NCBI RefSeq assembly: GCF_004798665.1
Contig: NZ_CP039292.1
Location: 124,001-188,000 of the forward strand
Direction of reading: 5' to 3'
DNA length: 64,000 nt
DNA from: Actinomyces procaprae
Lineage (GTDB): Bacteria > Actinomycetota > Actinomycetes > Actinomycetales > Actinomycetaceae
This document shows positions 1 through 8,552 of the stretch, piece after piece. A program made the position numbers and the translations under genes. A model generated the notes under the pieces. The model had not been told where the DNA came from. It ran no database searches and worked only from the letters and a program-made list of their open reading frames with translations. Numbering within the stretch: position 1 is the first letter of the stretch; each line of letters opens with the position of its first letter.

Positions 1-79
1 GCTCGGGCGCGGCGGGGTGGCGCGGGTATCGCGGCGGCGGCGTGGGGGCTTGGTCGGTGGTGTGGGCGTCGCTGCTCAC
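1..79 (-). CDS. N-terminus of an unidentified protein, cut by the window edge
   Basis: A GTG at 79 is preceded by AGGAGACC, a good ribosome binding site, and opens a reading frame (VSSDAHTTDQAPTPPPRYPR) that runs off the left edge without a stop. It lies 79 bp downstream of the second ABC permease on the same strand, so it is probably the next gene of the sugar-uptake operon. The 26 visible residues are Pro/Ala-rich and carry no family signature. A glycosidase or other sugar enzyme would fit the position, but that is only a guess from context. Confidence 0.45.
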   Translation of the reverse strand, partial: MSSDAHTTDQAPTPPPRYPRHPAAPE

Positions 80-158
80 GGCGGTCTCCTCGGGCTGCAG
101 ACTTCATCGCCGAGACGGCAACGACGCTATACCCGGGGCGAGGAAGGGGCAACGGGGC

Positions 159-968
159 TTATCCCTTGACGGCGCCCTCCGTCATGCCCGAGATGAACTG
201 CTTCTGCAGCAGTAGGTAGAGCACGACCATCGGCAGCGCGACGAGTACCGCGCCGGCGGCTAGCAGGGTGGAGCCCTGCGTGTACTGCCCCTGGAAGAAG
301 GCCAGGCCGAGCGGTGCAGTGCGCATCTTGCCGGAGGGGGACATGACCAGCGGGATCAGGAAGTCGTTCCAGGTCCACATGAAGGTCAGCACGACCTGCG
401 TGACGATCGCCGGTCGGCCGAGCGGGAGCAGAATGGAGGTCAGGATGCGCAGGTCCCCGGCGCCGTCAATGCGTGCGGCCTCGAGAATGGCGGGGTTGAC
501 GCCGCGGAAGAAGGCGCGCATCCAGAAAGTGCCGAAGGCCAGGGACTGCGCTGTCTGTGGCAGCGCCACCGCCCAGATCGTATCCGTCAGACCGGCGTCG
601 CGCAGGTCGAAGAACAGCGGCAGGACGATTGCCTCGGAGGGCACCATGATGCCGAGCAGGAAGACGTAGAAGAGAATGTCGCCGCCGCGCGGCCGAAGAA
701 TGCCGAGCACGTAGCCGCTCATGAGCGATAGCACGAGCGCGAGGGAGACCACCAGCACGGCGATGATGACCGAATTGGTCATGTATTGGGAGAAGTGGCC
801 CTGCTCCCAGGCGGTGGCGAAGTTCTCCAGGTGCCAGAAGGAGTTGTCCCCGATCCGCTCGGGTTGAAGTGCGAGCACGAGCACATAGAGGATCGGGACC
901 AGCGCCTGCGCGGCGAAGGCGACGAGGACGACGTAGTTGAGGACCTTCTCGGTCGTGGAGGCCCGCAT
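159..968 (-). CDS. Carbohydrate ABC transporter permease, MalG type
   Basis: Inner-membrane permease of a CUT1-type sugar importer, 269 aa, the usual length. It starts with a membrane segment (about residues 10-32) and has further segments typical of MalG-like proteins. The EAA loop that contacts the ATPase is visible as EAARIDGAGDLRILTSILLP around residue 160. The start overlaps the stop of the upstream permease by 1 bp, so the two are translationally coupled. The operon reads kinase, binding protein, permease, permease. No ATPase gene is present here, so the importer probably uses a shared MsiK-type ATPase encoded elsewhere, as is common in actinobacteria (inference). Substrate is unknown; the GH4 enzyme nearby suggests a glucoside or related sugar. 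Confidence 0.93.
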   Translation of the reverse strand: MRASTTEKVLNYVVLVAFAAQALVPILYVLVLALQPERIGDNSFWHLENFATAWEQGHFSQYMTNSVIIAVLVVSLALVLSLMSGYVLGILRPRGGDILFYVFLLGIMVPSEAIVLPLFFDLRDAGLTDTIWAVALPQTAQSLAFGTFWMRAFFRGVNPAILEAARIDGAGDLRILTSILLPLGRPAIVTQVVLTFMWTWNDFLIPLVMSPSGKMRTAPLGLAFFQGQYTQGSTLLAAGAVLVALPMVVLYLLLQKQFISGMTEGAVKG

Positions 969-1951
969 CAGTCGCGCTCCCCGAGGAGGTTGATGGTGAG
1001 GTTGATGGCGAAGATGACCAGGGTCAGGATGACCGCCAGCGACGAGGCCGTGCCCACGCTACCGAGTCGGAAGGCCTGGTTGTAGACCTCGTAGGAGGGG
1101 ACGGTGGTGGAGGTCCCGGGGCCGCCGGAGGTGGTGACGTAGACGAGGTCGAAGGTCTTGAGTGCGGCGATGACGGTGAGCGTGAGCGAGACGAGGATCT
1201 CTGCCCTGACTCCTGGGATGGTGATGTGCCAGAAGCGTCGCCACCAGCCGGCGCCGTCGAGGGTGGCCGCCTCGTAGTAGTCCTTGGGAATGTTTGAGAT
1301 TCCGCTCATGAGCAGCACGGTGACTAGCCCGGTGCTGACCCAGGTGCCGATGAGCCCGACGGCGATGAGCGCCGTCGAGAAATCGCCCAGCCAGGTGCGG
1401 GTCAGCGCGCCGAGCCCGATGCCCCGGAGAAGGGAGTTGAGCAGGCCGTCGGGTGCGTAGATGCGCCGCCAGGCGATGGCCAGGACCACCATCGCGATCA
1501 CCTGCGGCAGGAAGACTACCGTGCGGAAGAAGCCCAGTCCGCGCATCTGGGCGCGCGTCAGCAGGGTGGCCAGTACGAGGCCCACGGCCAGCGGGATGAC
1601 GGCGTAGAAGATGATCAGGATGAGCGCGTGGAGGAACGCCCCCAACAGGCGGTCGTCGGAGAAGGTCTTGACATAGTTGTTCACACCGACCCATTCCCCG
1701 ACGCCGAGGCCGTCCCACCGGTAGAAGGACAGCATGAGCACTCGTCCCAGGGGATACAGCATGAACAGGCCGTAGACGAGTAGTGGCAGGGCGAGCAGAA
1801 CCACCGAGATCACCGCGCGTCCCTGTCGCTTGTTGAGAAGGCGCCGAGGTCGTGGGTCGCCCGCGTGGGGTGACTGCGGCGTCGCGGCGGTGCCGGGCAT
1901 GATGGGTGCGGTCATGATCAGCCTTGGTGAGAGATGGGTGAATGCCGACAT
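968..1951 (-). CDS. Carbohydrate ABC transporter permease, MalF type
   Basis: Partner permease of the preceding MalG-like protein, 327 aa. The N-terminus is a Pro-rich cytoplasmic stretch, followed by a first membrane segment near residues 47-70 and five more. The EAA motif EAATLDGAGWWRRFWHITIP is visible near residue 227, in the normal place for MalF-type proteins. The start could lie slightly downstream, since several Met codons occur in the first 20 residues. It follows the binding-protein gene by about 80 bp, and that gap holds a perfect hairpin likely to set the relative amounts of binding protein and permease. It would form a heterodimeric pore for a mono- or oligosaccharide. Confidence 0.93.
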   Translation of the reverse strand: MSAFTHLSPRLIMTAPIMPGTAATPQSPHAGDPRPRRLLNKRQGRAVISVVLLALPLLVYGLFMLYPLGRVLMLSFYRWDGLGVGEWVGVNNYVKTFSDDRLLGAFLHALILIIFYAVIPLAVGLVLATLLTRAQMRGLGFFRTVVFLPQVIAMVVLAIAWRRIYAPDGLLNSLLRGIGLGALTRTWLGDFSTALIAVGLIGTWVSTGLVTVLLMSGISNIPKDYYEAATLDGAGWWRRFWHITIPGVRAEILVSLTLTVIAALKTFDLVYVTTSGGPGTSTTVPSYEVYNQAFRLGSVGTASSLAVILTLVIFAINLTINLLGERD

Positions 1952-1965
1952 GGTTCCCGTTCGCC

Positions 1966-2006
1966 GGCGGTTCCGGACCGGACTCGGAGTCCGGTCCGGA
2001 ACCGCC
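1966..2006. promoter_or_regulatory. Perfect intercistronic hairpin between binding protein and permeases
   Basis: Arms at 1966-1984 and 1988-2006 are perfectly complementary over 19 bp with a 3-nt loop. No U-tract follows on the transcribed minus strand. Such hairpins after a binding-protein gene commonly protect the upstream mRNA or attenuate the permease genes, giving an excess of binding protein. The structure is seen; the role is inferred. Confidence 0.8.
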
Positions 2007-2029
2007 GTGGCCGGAAACAGGGGGTTGGC

Positions 2030-3430
2030 TCAGTCCCCGGTGAACTCGGTGTAGGCGGCCTCCAGTACGTCGAGGAATTCCTGAGGGGTGGACTTGCCGT
2101 CGAGGAGCTCTTGGAGCGCGTCCCCGAGGACCTGGTCGAAGGTGGGAGTTGCGTAATCGAGGTACGGGAGTACGTCACCGGTGGTGGTGAGCGTGTCGAA
2201 GGCGGTCATGACGTCGTTCGTCACACTGGTGGTGTCCGTGGCGAACGAGGCCGTGTCATTGACGGGCACGTTGCCGGTGTCCGCCAGCACCTGCATCGCG
2301 TCGGCGTTGGTGATGAAGTCTATGTACGCGGCGGCGGCATTCGGCTCCTTCGCCGCCGAAGTGATGGCGAAGGGCAGCCCGGTGCCACCGGTGCTGGCGA
2401 CCCTCCCGGTCTCGGACGACGCCGGGGGCAGCATGAAGACCACGTCGTCGCCGAGGACGTCGGCCAGGTCCGGGGCCAGCCACGAGCCGGCCATCAGGTA
2501 GATGCCGGTGCCCTTGGCGAAGTCCTGCCAGACGGTGTCGTAGTCCAGGCCGTTGAATCCCTCGTTGAAGTAGCCCTTCTTCGCCCAGTCCTGCAGCTCG
2601 GTGGCGGCGGCCAGGTTCTCGTCGGTCACCCATGAGGCCCCGGCATTCCCGAAGCCGAGGTCGCGGATCTGCTCGGCGGGGACGTGTGCCCCCTGGACGG
2701 GACCGAAGACGTGCAGGGCGGGCCACTTCTCGACGTTGCCGAGCATGAGGGGGGTCTGGCCGGCGTCCTTGATCGTCTGGAGCTGCTTGCCGAAGGCCTC
2801 CCAGGTGGTGGGCGGTTCGAGCCCGAGTGCCCGCAGTCGTGAGGGGGAGTAGTAGATGCCGACGGCCTCACCCACCTGGGGCAGGCCCCACAGTGATCCC
2901 TCCCCGAAGACGCTCCCGTCCTCCGAGTAGGAGGAGTAGGAGAGGATTGCTGGACTGTAGCTCTGGTCCCAGCCGTAGGCGCTGATCCAGGGGTCGAGGC
3001 TGATGAGCTGGCCCGCCGGGACGAATTGCCCCATGGTGTTGCGGCCGTTGTTGGCTTGAACCACGTCCGGAGCGTCATCGCCCGTTAGCGCCAGGCGCAG
3101 AGTGGTCTGCAGGTCGTCGAATGACTGCGAGACCCGGTTGATGGTGATGTTCGGGTACTTCTCCATGAACGCGGCGTTGAGACGCTCCATCTGCTCGTTC
3201 TGTCCGCCGCGGGTCTCCTGGTCCCAGACGGTGAGCGTCTGCTCGGGCAGGCCCGAGATGTCGGTGGACACCTCGACGGCGTCGGCGGAGGCGGTCGAGG
3301 AACCGCCGCCTCCGGGGGCGCAGGCGGTCAGGATCCCGAGGGTGGTGAGTGCGCCGGATCCGATCAGGAGACGACGACGGGTGATTGAGGTCCGACCCAT
3401 CGACGTTGATGGGGTGGTGCGGGGGCGCAT
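2030..3430 (-). CDS. Extracellular sugar-binding lipoprotein of ABC importer
   Basis: Solute-binding component of the importer, family 1 (SBP_bac_1), 466 aa. The ATG at 3430 is chosen because it is preceded by AAGGAGAAGG at good spacing; the open frame extends further upstream but that part is implausible as protein. The N-terminus has a twin-arginine-like stretch (ITRRRLLIGSG) followed by a hydrophobic core and a lipobox LTAC, Cys near residue 30, so it is an exported lipoprotein. The mature part has features of maltose-binding-like proteins (GGQNEQMERLNAAFMEKYPN near the start). It sits between the PfkB-type kinase and the two permeases in one operon. Confidence 0.93.
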   Translation of the reverse strand: MRPRTTPSTSMGRTSITRRRLLIGSGALTTLGILTACAPGGGGSSTASADAVEVSTDISGLPEQTLTVWDQETRGGQNEQMERLNAAFMEKYPNITINRVSQSFDDLQTTLRLALTGDDAPDVVQANNGRNTMGQFVPAGQLISLDPWISAYGWDQSYSPAILSYSSYSEDGSVFGEGSLWGLPQVGEAVGIYYSPSRLRALGLEPPTTWEAFGKQLQTIKDAGQTPLMLGNVEKWPALHVFGPVQGAHVPAEQIRDLGFGNAGASWVTDENLAAATELQDWAKKGYFNEGFNGLDYDTVWQDFAKGTGIYLMAGSWLAPDLADVLGDDVVFMLPPASSETGRVASTGGTGLPFAITSAAKEPNAAAAYIDFITNADAMQVLADTGNVPVNDTASFATDTTSVTNDVMTAFDTLTTTGDVLPYLDYATPTFDQVLGDALQELLDGKSTPQEFLDVLEAAYTEFTGD

Positions 3431-3492
3431 TGGCCTTCTCCTTTGCTTGATGGTTGGAGTCGTGTCGGTTGCTACGGCTGTGGCGGGCGTTG

Positions 3493-4490
3493 TCAGGTCT
3501 TTGTGGGTGCGTCGGGGATGGCTCCGTCGCCGATCAGGTCCAGGAACTCGGCGTCGAACCCGTCGGGCAGGGGCGTGGCGCGGACCAGCGCCGCCACCTG
3601 GACAAGTGCGGGCGCGTTGAGCGAACCGCCCGGACGCCCCAGGGTGGCGGCGGCCGTGGCGGAGGCCAGGCTGACGGCCGCGCGCAGCCCCAGGCCGTGC
3701 AGGCGGGCCCACACGAGCCCGGCGGTGAAGGCGTCCCCGGCGCCGGTGGTGTCCACCACGGGCACCTCCAGGGCCGGCAGCGCGAAGGGATCCCCGCCGG
3801 CGCAGGCGATCACGCCGTCGCGCCCGCGGGTGACCACCACGACGGGCACCCGCTCGGCCAGCAGCCGGGCCGCCTCGGCGGCGCTGTCGGCCCGGGTGTA
3901 GTGGAGCGCCTCGGTCTCGTTCGGGGTGAACACATCCGCAACCTCCAGCGGGGCGAGGTCGTCCGCGCTCCAGCGCCCGGTCGGGTCCCAGGCGGCGTCG
4001 GCGAAGACGGCGGTCGGGGTCGCCTCGGCGCGCCAGCGGGCGCGATCGTCTCCCCGCCCGCGCGGACGGCCCCCAGGCCCGCCACGAGCGCGGCGGGCGC
4101 GGGAGCCCCCGCCGGCAGGCCCGGGGCGGCGTCGCTCCCGCAGGTGGTCATGGCGCGGTCGCCGTCCAGGGCCAGGGAGACGGTTACGCTCTGCCGCGGG
4201 GCGGTTCGCGCGCCGGACAGGCCGATCCCCTCGGACTCCAGCATGTCGCGCACCAGGCGGCCCGCCGGGTCCGCGCCCAGGTACGTGCACAGCCCCGTCG
4301 GCAGACCGAGGCGGGCCAGGGCGACCGCCTGATTGGCGGCGCCGCCCGGCATGAGGGCGCAGTCCTCGACCCACTGCTCCTCGCCGGGGGCGGTGGCGTG
4401 GCTCAGGCCGCTCATGACGACATCGAGGAAGGTCGGGCCGACGACGAGGACCGGTCGAGCGGGGGTGGCGGGTGTTGCGCGATGCGGCAT
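3493..4490 (-). pseudogene. PfkB-family sugar kinase, frameshifted
   Basis: Ribokinase/PfkB-type kinase, about 330 aa if intact. The N-terminal half starts at the ATG at 4490 behind GAGGAGGTCAC and reads PVLVVGPTFLDVVMSGLSHA, then the GGAANQAVALARLG sugar-binding region. The C-terminal half is in another frame and contains the catalytic anion-hole motif VDTTGAGDAFTAGLVWA. The frames meet at about 4036-4044: the N-terminal frame ends in GGETIA and the other resumes at ARWRAEATPTAVFADAAWD. One missing base would explain it. Homology is continuous and no residues are obviously lost, so this is either a very recent inactivation or a sequencing error in GC-rich DNA. It heads the importer operon and is divergent from the DeoR regulator, so it probably phosphorylates the imported sugar. 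Confidence 0.85.
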
Positions 4491-4538
4491 GTGACCTCCT
4501 CGTCAGACGCACAGATTGCTGCGACGTGCACCACTATA

Positions 4539-4602
4539 CGTGAAGTTGCGTGAAGCTGCGCAATCTTGCGCACAATTGATGCCAATGCGATAGACTGCTC
4601 CC
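4539..4602 (+). promoter_or_regulatory. Divergent promoter/operator between kinase operon and deoR-type gene
   Basis: Contains near-tandem boxes (GTGAAGTTGC, GTGAAGCTGC) followed by TGCGCAATCTTGCGCA, consistent with a DeoR-family operator. A promoter-like pair TTGCGC (4566-4571) and TAGACT (4590-4595) with an 18-bp spacer lies so close to the ATG at 4603 that the transcript would start at or next to it, i.e. leaderless. Boxes are seen; regulator assignment is inferred from position. Confidence 0.55.
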
Positions 4603-5352
4603 ATGTTGGCTCAGCAACGCCGCTCGGCGATCGTGGAGATGGTGAAGGAGAGCGGCGGCGTCTCGGTCACCGATCTCGCCCGCGCGCTCGACGTCTCCGC
4701 CTCCACCATTCGCCGCGACCTGAACGCCCTGGGCCGCGAGGGCAGGCTCCAGCGAGTGCGCGGCGGAGGCACGATCGAGGCGGACGCCCAGCCCTTCGCC
4801 CACGTCGCCGCCCGGGCGGCCGGGGAGAAGGACCGCGTCGGTGCGGCGGCGGCCGGGCTCGTGCGCGATCGGGACGTCGTCCTCATCGACATCGGCACCA
4901 CGGGCGCCGCCGTCGCCCGGCACCTGCGGGGACGGGACGTCACCGTCGTGACCGCCTCACTCGCCGTCGTCGACGTGCTGCGGGAGGACCGGCACGTGGA
5001 ACTCATCGTGCTGGGCGGGGTGCTGCGCCCCTCCTACCTGTCTCTGGTGGGCGGGCTGACCGAGAACGCCCTGGCCCAGATCAGCGCCGACATCGCCTTC
5101 ATGGGCACCTCCGGGGTGCGGGCGGACGGCACGGTCATGGACTCCACCGGCATCGAGGTGCCGGTCAAGCGCGCGCTTCGGGCCGCGGCCGAGCGCACCT
5201 GCCTGCTGGCCACGGCCGACAAGTTCCCCGGCTCGGGGCTACTGCCGGTGTGCCCCATCAAGGAACTCGAAGTCGTCATAACCACCGCCGCTCCCGGCAC
5301 GGCCCCGCTGCCGGACCTGGCGGGCACAGCTACGGAGGTGCTGTTCGCATGA
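4603..5352 (+). CDS. DeoR-family transcriptional regulator
   Basis: Local sugar-responsive repressor, 249 aa, standard length. The N-terminal winged HTH is clear: LAQQRRSAIVEMVKESGGVS followed by DLARALDVSASTIRRDLNAL, the classical DeoR signature with the RRDL recognition helix. The C-terminal sensor domain (DeoRC) has the DIGTTGAAVARHL phosphosugar-binding region near residue 89 and the GGVLRPSYLSLVG segment. These domains usually bind a sugar phosphate, which fits a locus with a kinase and a phospho-glycosidase. The stop overlaps the start of the GH4 gene as ATGA, so the two are co-translated. It is divergent from the importer operon and probably controls both. Confidence 0.92.
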   Translation: MLAQQRRSAIVEMVKESGGVSVTDLARALDVSASTIRRDLNALGREGRLQRVRGGGTIEADAQPFAHVAARAAGEKDRVGAAAAGLVRDRDVVLIDIGTTGAAVARHLRGRDVTVVTASLAVVDVLREDRHVELIVLGGVLRPSYLSLVGGLTENALAQISADIAFMGTSGVRADGTVMDSTGIEVPVKRALRAAAERTCLLATADKFPGSGLLPVCPIKELEVVITTAAPGTAPLPDLAGTATEVLFA

Positions 5353-6758
5353 AACTGCTCATCGTCGGTGGCGGCGGGTTCCGCGTGCCGCAGGTGATCG
5401 AGGTGCTCGCCGCCGCTCGGGCGGGCTCCGGCCCCCACCCGGGGCTGGTGGTGGATGAGGTGTGCCTGTACGACGTCTCCCCGCGGCGCCTGCACGCCAT
5501 GCGCGCCGTACTGGCCGACCTCGACTTCCCGCACGCACCCGCGCTGACATCCACCACAGACCTGGAGGAGGCGGTGCGGGGGGCCGACTTCATCTTCTCC
5601 GCCATGCGAGAGGGCGGCACCCACGGGCGCGTGCTGGACGAGCTCGTCGCCCTGGAGCAGGGCGTGCTCGGGCAGGAGACCGTGGGGGTCGGCGGCTACG
5701 CCTACGCCTTCCGCACCATCCCGGCGGCCATGGAGCTGGCGCGCACGGTCCGCGACCTGGCCCCCGAGGCCTGGGTCATCAACTTCACCAACCCCGCCGG
5801 CATCATCACCCAGGCCATGCGCACGGTGCTCGGCGGGCGCGTCGTCGGCATCTGCGACACCCCCATCGGGCTGGTGTGGCGGGCAACGACGGCGGTCGGC
5901 GAGGATGCCGCGCGCGCGTCCCGGGTCGGGCCGGGGGCGGGGCTCGACTTCGACTATGTGGGCCTGAACCACCTGGGTTGGCTGCGCAGCCTCGTCGTCG
6001 ACGGCCAGGACCGACTGCCCGGCCTGCTGGCCGACGACGCCGGGCTCGACCACCTGGAGGAGGCGCGCGTCATCGGCTTCGACTGGGTGCGCGCGCTCGG
6101 GATGCTGCCCAATGAGTACCTCTTCTACTACTACCTGGGCCGGGAGTCGCTGGAGCGCATCCGCGCCGAGGCGGAGACCCGCGGCCAGTTCCTGGAGCGG
6201 AGGCAGGGGGAGTTCTACGACGCCGTCGCCGCCGATCCGCAGCGAGCGGGGGAGCTGTGGCGGCGCGCGCACGCCGAGCGTGAGGCCACGTACATGGCCG
6301 AGTCCCGCGACGCCGCCGACCGGGCCGGGCGCCGCGCGGAGGACATCGCCGGCGGCGGCTACCAGCAGGTGGCCCTCGACCTGATGACCGCCGTGCACAC
6401 CGGCGTGCCCGCCCGCATGATCCTCGACGTCGGCAACGCCGACGCGTGCTCCGCCGGCGGCGGCCTGCTGGTGCCCCAGCTGCGCGAGGACGCCGTGGTG
6501 GAGGTGCCGTGCGTCGTCGACGGCTACGGCGTGCACCCGCAGCGGGTGGGGGCGCTCGCGGGCGCCGAGCTCGGGCTGGTGGCCACGGTCAAGGGCTGCG
6601 AGGAGCTGGTCATCGACGCCGCGCTCAGCGGGGACGAGACCCTGGCGTGGCGGGCGCTGGCCGGTCATCCGCTCATCGACTCCGTAAACGTTGCGCGCCG
6701 CGTGCTCGACGGCTATCTGGAGTGCAACCCGCTGGTGGCCCGGACGTTTGGGCGGTGA
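5349..6758 (+). CDS. GH4 family 6-phospho-glycosidase (probable 6-phospho-beta-glucosidase)
   Basis: NAD- and Mn-dependent glycosidase of family GH4, 469 aa. The ATG at 5349 overlaps the upstream stop (ATGA) and opens directly into the Rossmann motif MKLLIVGGGGFRVPQVIEVL. Family motifs follow: FTNPAG near residue 148, GICDTPIG near 167 with the Cys that helps bind metal, and VGLNHLGW with a metal-binding His near 205. GH4 acts by oxidation and elimination rather than acid-base hydrolysis. The GGGGFR form is common in actinobacterial proteins named 6-phospho-beta-glucosidase; substrate specificity cannot be read from sequence. Pairing with a kinase suggests that the sugar is phosphorylated after ABC import, rather than by a PTS. 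Confidence 0.88.
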   Translation: MKLLIVGGGGFRVPQVIEVLAAARAGSGPHPGLVVDEVCLYDVSPRRLHAMRAVLADLDFPHAPALTSTTDLEEAVRGADFIFSAMREGGTHGRVLDELVALEQGVLGQETVGVGGYAYAFRTIPAAMELARTVRDLAPEAWVINFTNPAGIITQAMRTVLGGRVVGICDTPIGLVWRATTAVGEDAARASRVGPGAGLDFDYVGLNHLGWLRSLVVDGQDRLPGLLADDAGLDHLEEARVIGFDWVRALGMLPNEYLFYYYLGRESLERIRAEAETRGQFLERRQGEFYDAVAADPQRAGELWRRAHAEREATYMAESRDAADRAGRRAEDIAGGGYQQVALDLMTAVHTGVPARMILDVGNADACSAGGGLLVPQLREDAVVEVPCVVDGYGVHPQRVGALAGAELGLVATVKGCEELVIDAALSGDETLAWRALAGHPLIDSVNVARRVLDGYLECNPLVARTFGR

Positions 6759-6816
6759 GGGCAGCGGAATCTCCTATGCGTCCTCGTCCCGTCGACGAGC
6801 GCGGTCAGAAGGCGAG

Positions 6817-7527
6817 CTATGTTCTCTCCGGTACTACACGTGAGACCAGTGCTGAAGGCGCGTATTGGAGTATCTGAAGTGCTGCCGCTGGTGGGCCTGC
6901 AATCTCTAGGAGTGCTTGGACTAAATCGGCACCGGTGGTGTGTCCGTAGGCAGGTGCATGGGGATTCAGTGCTACGGCAATGTCTCCGAGGTCGGCTTGT
7001 GGGGCACCTGTGGCGTCTCTGACGACTGCGGCGAGATACTCCATGTCGGTGTGTTCGGCGGCCAGATCGGCGATGGTGCGCGGGATGGTGGTGATAGAGA
7101 TTCCGTCGATGACCGTGATGGCGCTATCGTCGAGCCGAGCTCGTCGGTAGCAGATGTCGGACTGACGAGTCTGCTTTCGCGTGGGAGCCGTGAAAGTATG
7201 CCGTGCCGGTATGACTTCGCCGATGCCGTGCAGGGCCGCCGCGGACGCGTGGGACACGGCGGGACTGCTCGGGTCGTGGGCGCGTTCGTCCGCGAAGCGC
7301 TTGGGATCAGTGCCGAGCCAGGCGGCGCGAAGATCCTGATGGGGATCGTGATCCGAGCCGGGCAGCGCGTACACGCCGTGGCGAACACGCGTCAGCGCTT
7401 CCGAGGTGGCCAGGCGGGTGAGTGTTGTTCGGTCGATGCCGACCCGCGCTGCCTGGGCCGTGGTGATCAAGCCACGTTGCGAACCGGCGGCAGAGGACAG
7501 TGTGCGGAGCGCATCCGCGGTTCTCAT
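6817..7527 (-). CDS. AbiEi-type antitoxin, apparently without its toxin
   Basis: 236-aa protein of the type IV AbiEi antitoxin family. The ATG at 7527 is preceded by CAGGAGGTTGC. The N-terminal winged HTH reads QRGLITTAQAARVGIDRTTL then RLATSEALTRVRHGVYALPG, the hallmark of the family; the rest resembles the C-terminal antitoxin domain, with SHASAAALHGIGEVIPARHT. In AbiE systems a nucleotidyltransferase toxin (AbiEii) normally follows immediately on the same strand. Here the next sequence is the 3' end of the convergent GH4 gene, so the toxin gene is missing. The protein is either an orphan regulator or the remains of a TA locus. A 14-bp palindrome directly upstream looks like its autoregulatory operator. 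Confidence 0.8.
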   Translation of the reverse strand: MRTADALRTLSSAAGSQRGLITTAQAARVGIDRTTLTRLATSEALTRVRHGVYALPGSDHDPHQDLRAAWLGTDPKRFADERAHDPSSPAVSHASAAALHGIGEVIPARHTFTAPTRKQTRQSDICYRRARLDDSAITVIDGISITTIPRTIADLAAEHTDMEYLAAVVRDATGAPQADLGDIAVALNPHAPAYGHTTGADLVQALLEIAGPPAAALQILQYAPSALVSRVVPERT

Positions 7528-7538
7528 GCAACCTCCTG

Positions 7539-7573
7539 CTGCGTTTGCTACATCAACAGTGTAGCAAACGCAG
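7539..7573. promoter_or_regulatory. AbiEi operator palindrome
   Basis: Perfect inverted repeat CTGCGTTTGCTACA (7539-7552) and TGTAGCAAACGCAG (7560-7573) with a 7-bp centre, 12 bp upstream of the abiEi ATG and overlapping its likely promoter. AbiEi proteins repress their own operons through inverted repeats, so this is the expected binding site. The palindrome is seen; the binding is inferred. Confidence 0.7.
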
Positions 7574-7857
7574 TGCGCCGCCCGAGGCGGCAGGATGCGT
7601 GTAATGGATCAGTCCTTTGTCGCAGGGCGGCGTTCCGCGCCGTCCAGACGCCTCATCAGGTACGACAGGATGCTCAAGGCGTCGAGGCAATCCTTGTAAG
7701 TCAGGGAGCCCGTCTTGAGCAACTCCACCTGCTCTCGTGGTCGATGGTGTTACGGAAGGCGCTGAGAACGCCGAGTGAAAGATTCTGCTGGCCACGGTCG
7801 ACGTTGTCTGCGGTCTGCTCGGTGAATCCTCCGTTCCTCATGTGTCGGGAGAATACC

Positions 7858-8552
7858 GGCTCTTCCGGTTTGGGGGTGTGGTGGTTGTCTGGGGCGGCGG
7901 CAGGAGTGCTGCCGATGTCCTGGGACATGGCATGGGGTGGCGTGGGGTGTCTGGTGCGCTGGCTGGGCGTTAACAACGCTACTTAACGCTCTGCTGTATA
8001 CCCCAGAGGCCTTCAGCAGACGGTTAACTAGCGTTGTTAACCCCGAAGTGGCGTTGCAGACGGTGAAGTGGCGTTCCAGACGAACCCGCTCCCGGGCGCC
8101 GGAGCCGTCGGCAGCCAGGCCTGGCGTTCTGGCGTGGTGAGCCGGCGCCGTGGAGGTTCAACCCGCGTCCTCGAGCACTCCGCCCGGCCGCGGCGAAGAC
8201 GCCCCCACCGGGCCGACGACGTCCTCGCCAGCCCGAACACGACCCCGCCGGCCCGAAAACGTCCTTGTGCGCCCGGCAACGACCTGCGCCGGTCGAGTAC
8301 GTCCTCGTAAGCCCGAAACCCTCCCGAACGTGGAGGGTTTGGGGATGAAGAGGACGTTCTCGGCAAACCAGCACCCACCGAGCACGACCCCGCCAGCCCG
8401 ACATCGACCTCATCCGCCCCCGAGAACGTCCCCGAGAACGTCCCCGCCAGGCCCACACCGACCTCACCACCCCAACCACGACCACCGCGAACACCGCAAC
8501 CCGGACCAAAGCCACCACGCCGGAAGCGCCACACCCTCAAACCGGAAGAGCC
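7858..8552. mobile_element. Miniature ISL3-like element (695 bp) with perfect 8-bp target duplication
   Basis: Ends are inverted repeats: GGCTCTTCCGGTTTG at 7858 and its complement ending at 8552, continuing inward for about 24 bp with one mismatch. It is flanked by AGAATACC at 7850-7857 and again at 8553-8560, a perfect 8-bp duplication. It carries no transposase gene; its open frames are low-complexity shadows. From memory, ISL3-family ends begin GGCTCTT and ISL3 makes 8-bp duplications, so this is best read as a MITE moved in trans. Cargo: a 73-nt stem-loop (7969-8041), two boxes AGTGGCGTTGCAGACG / AGTGGCGTTCCAGACG, and many roughly 20-bp GC-rich units. A near-identical copy lies inverted at 40758-41496. 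Confidence 0.85.
7969..8041. repeat. Central stem-loop of the 7858 element
   Basis: GTTAACAACGCTA (7969-7981) pairs with TAGCGTTGTTAAC (8029-8041); an inner arm TCTGCTG pairs with CAGCAGA around a GGCC-containing loop. The same structure recurs at 41307-41379, 43668-43740 and 50388-50460, and with a different stem sequence at 11269-11337. Confidence 0.85.

Noticed and set aside
3431-3712. N-terminal extension of the sugar-binding protein up to 3712
   Set aside because: It would bury the signal peptide and overlaps the kinase gene; the ATG at 3430 has a strong ribosome binding site and starts the lipoprotein signal.
5034-6668. Long open frame antisense to the GH4 gene
   Set aside because: Shadow composition and no motifs; the GH4 reading is certain.
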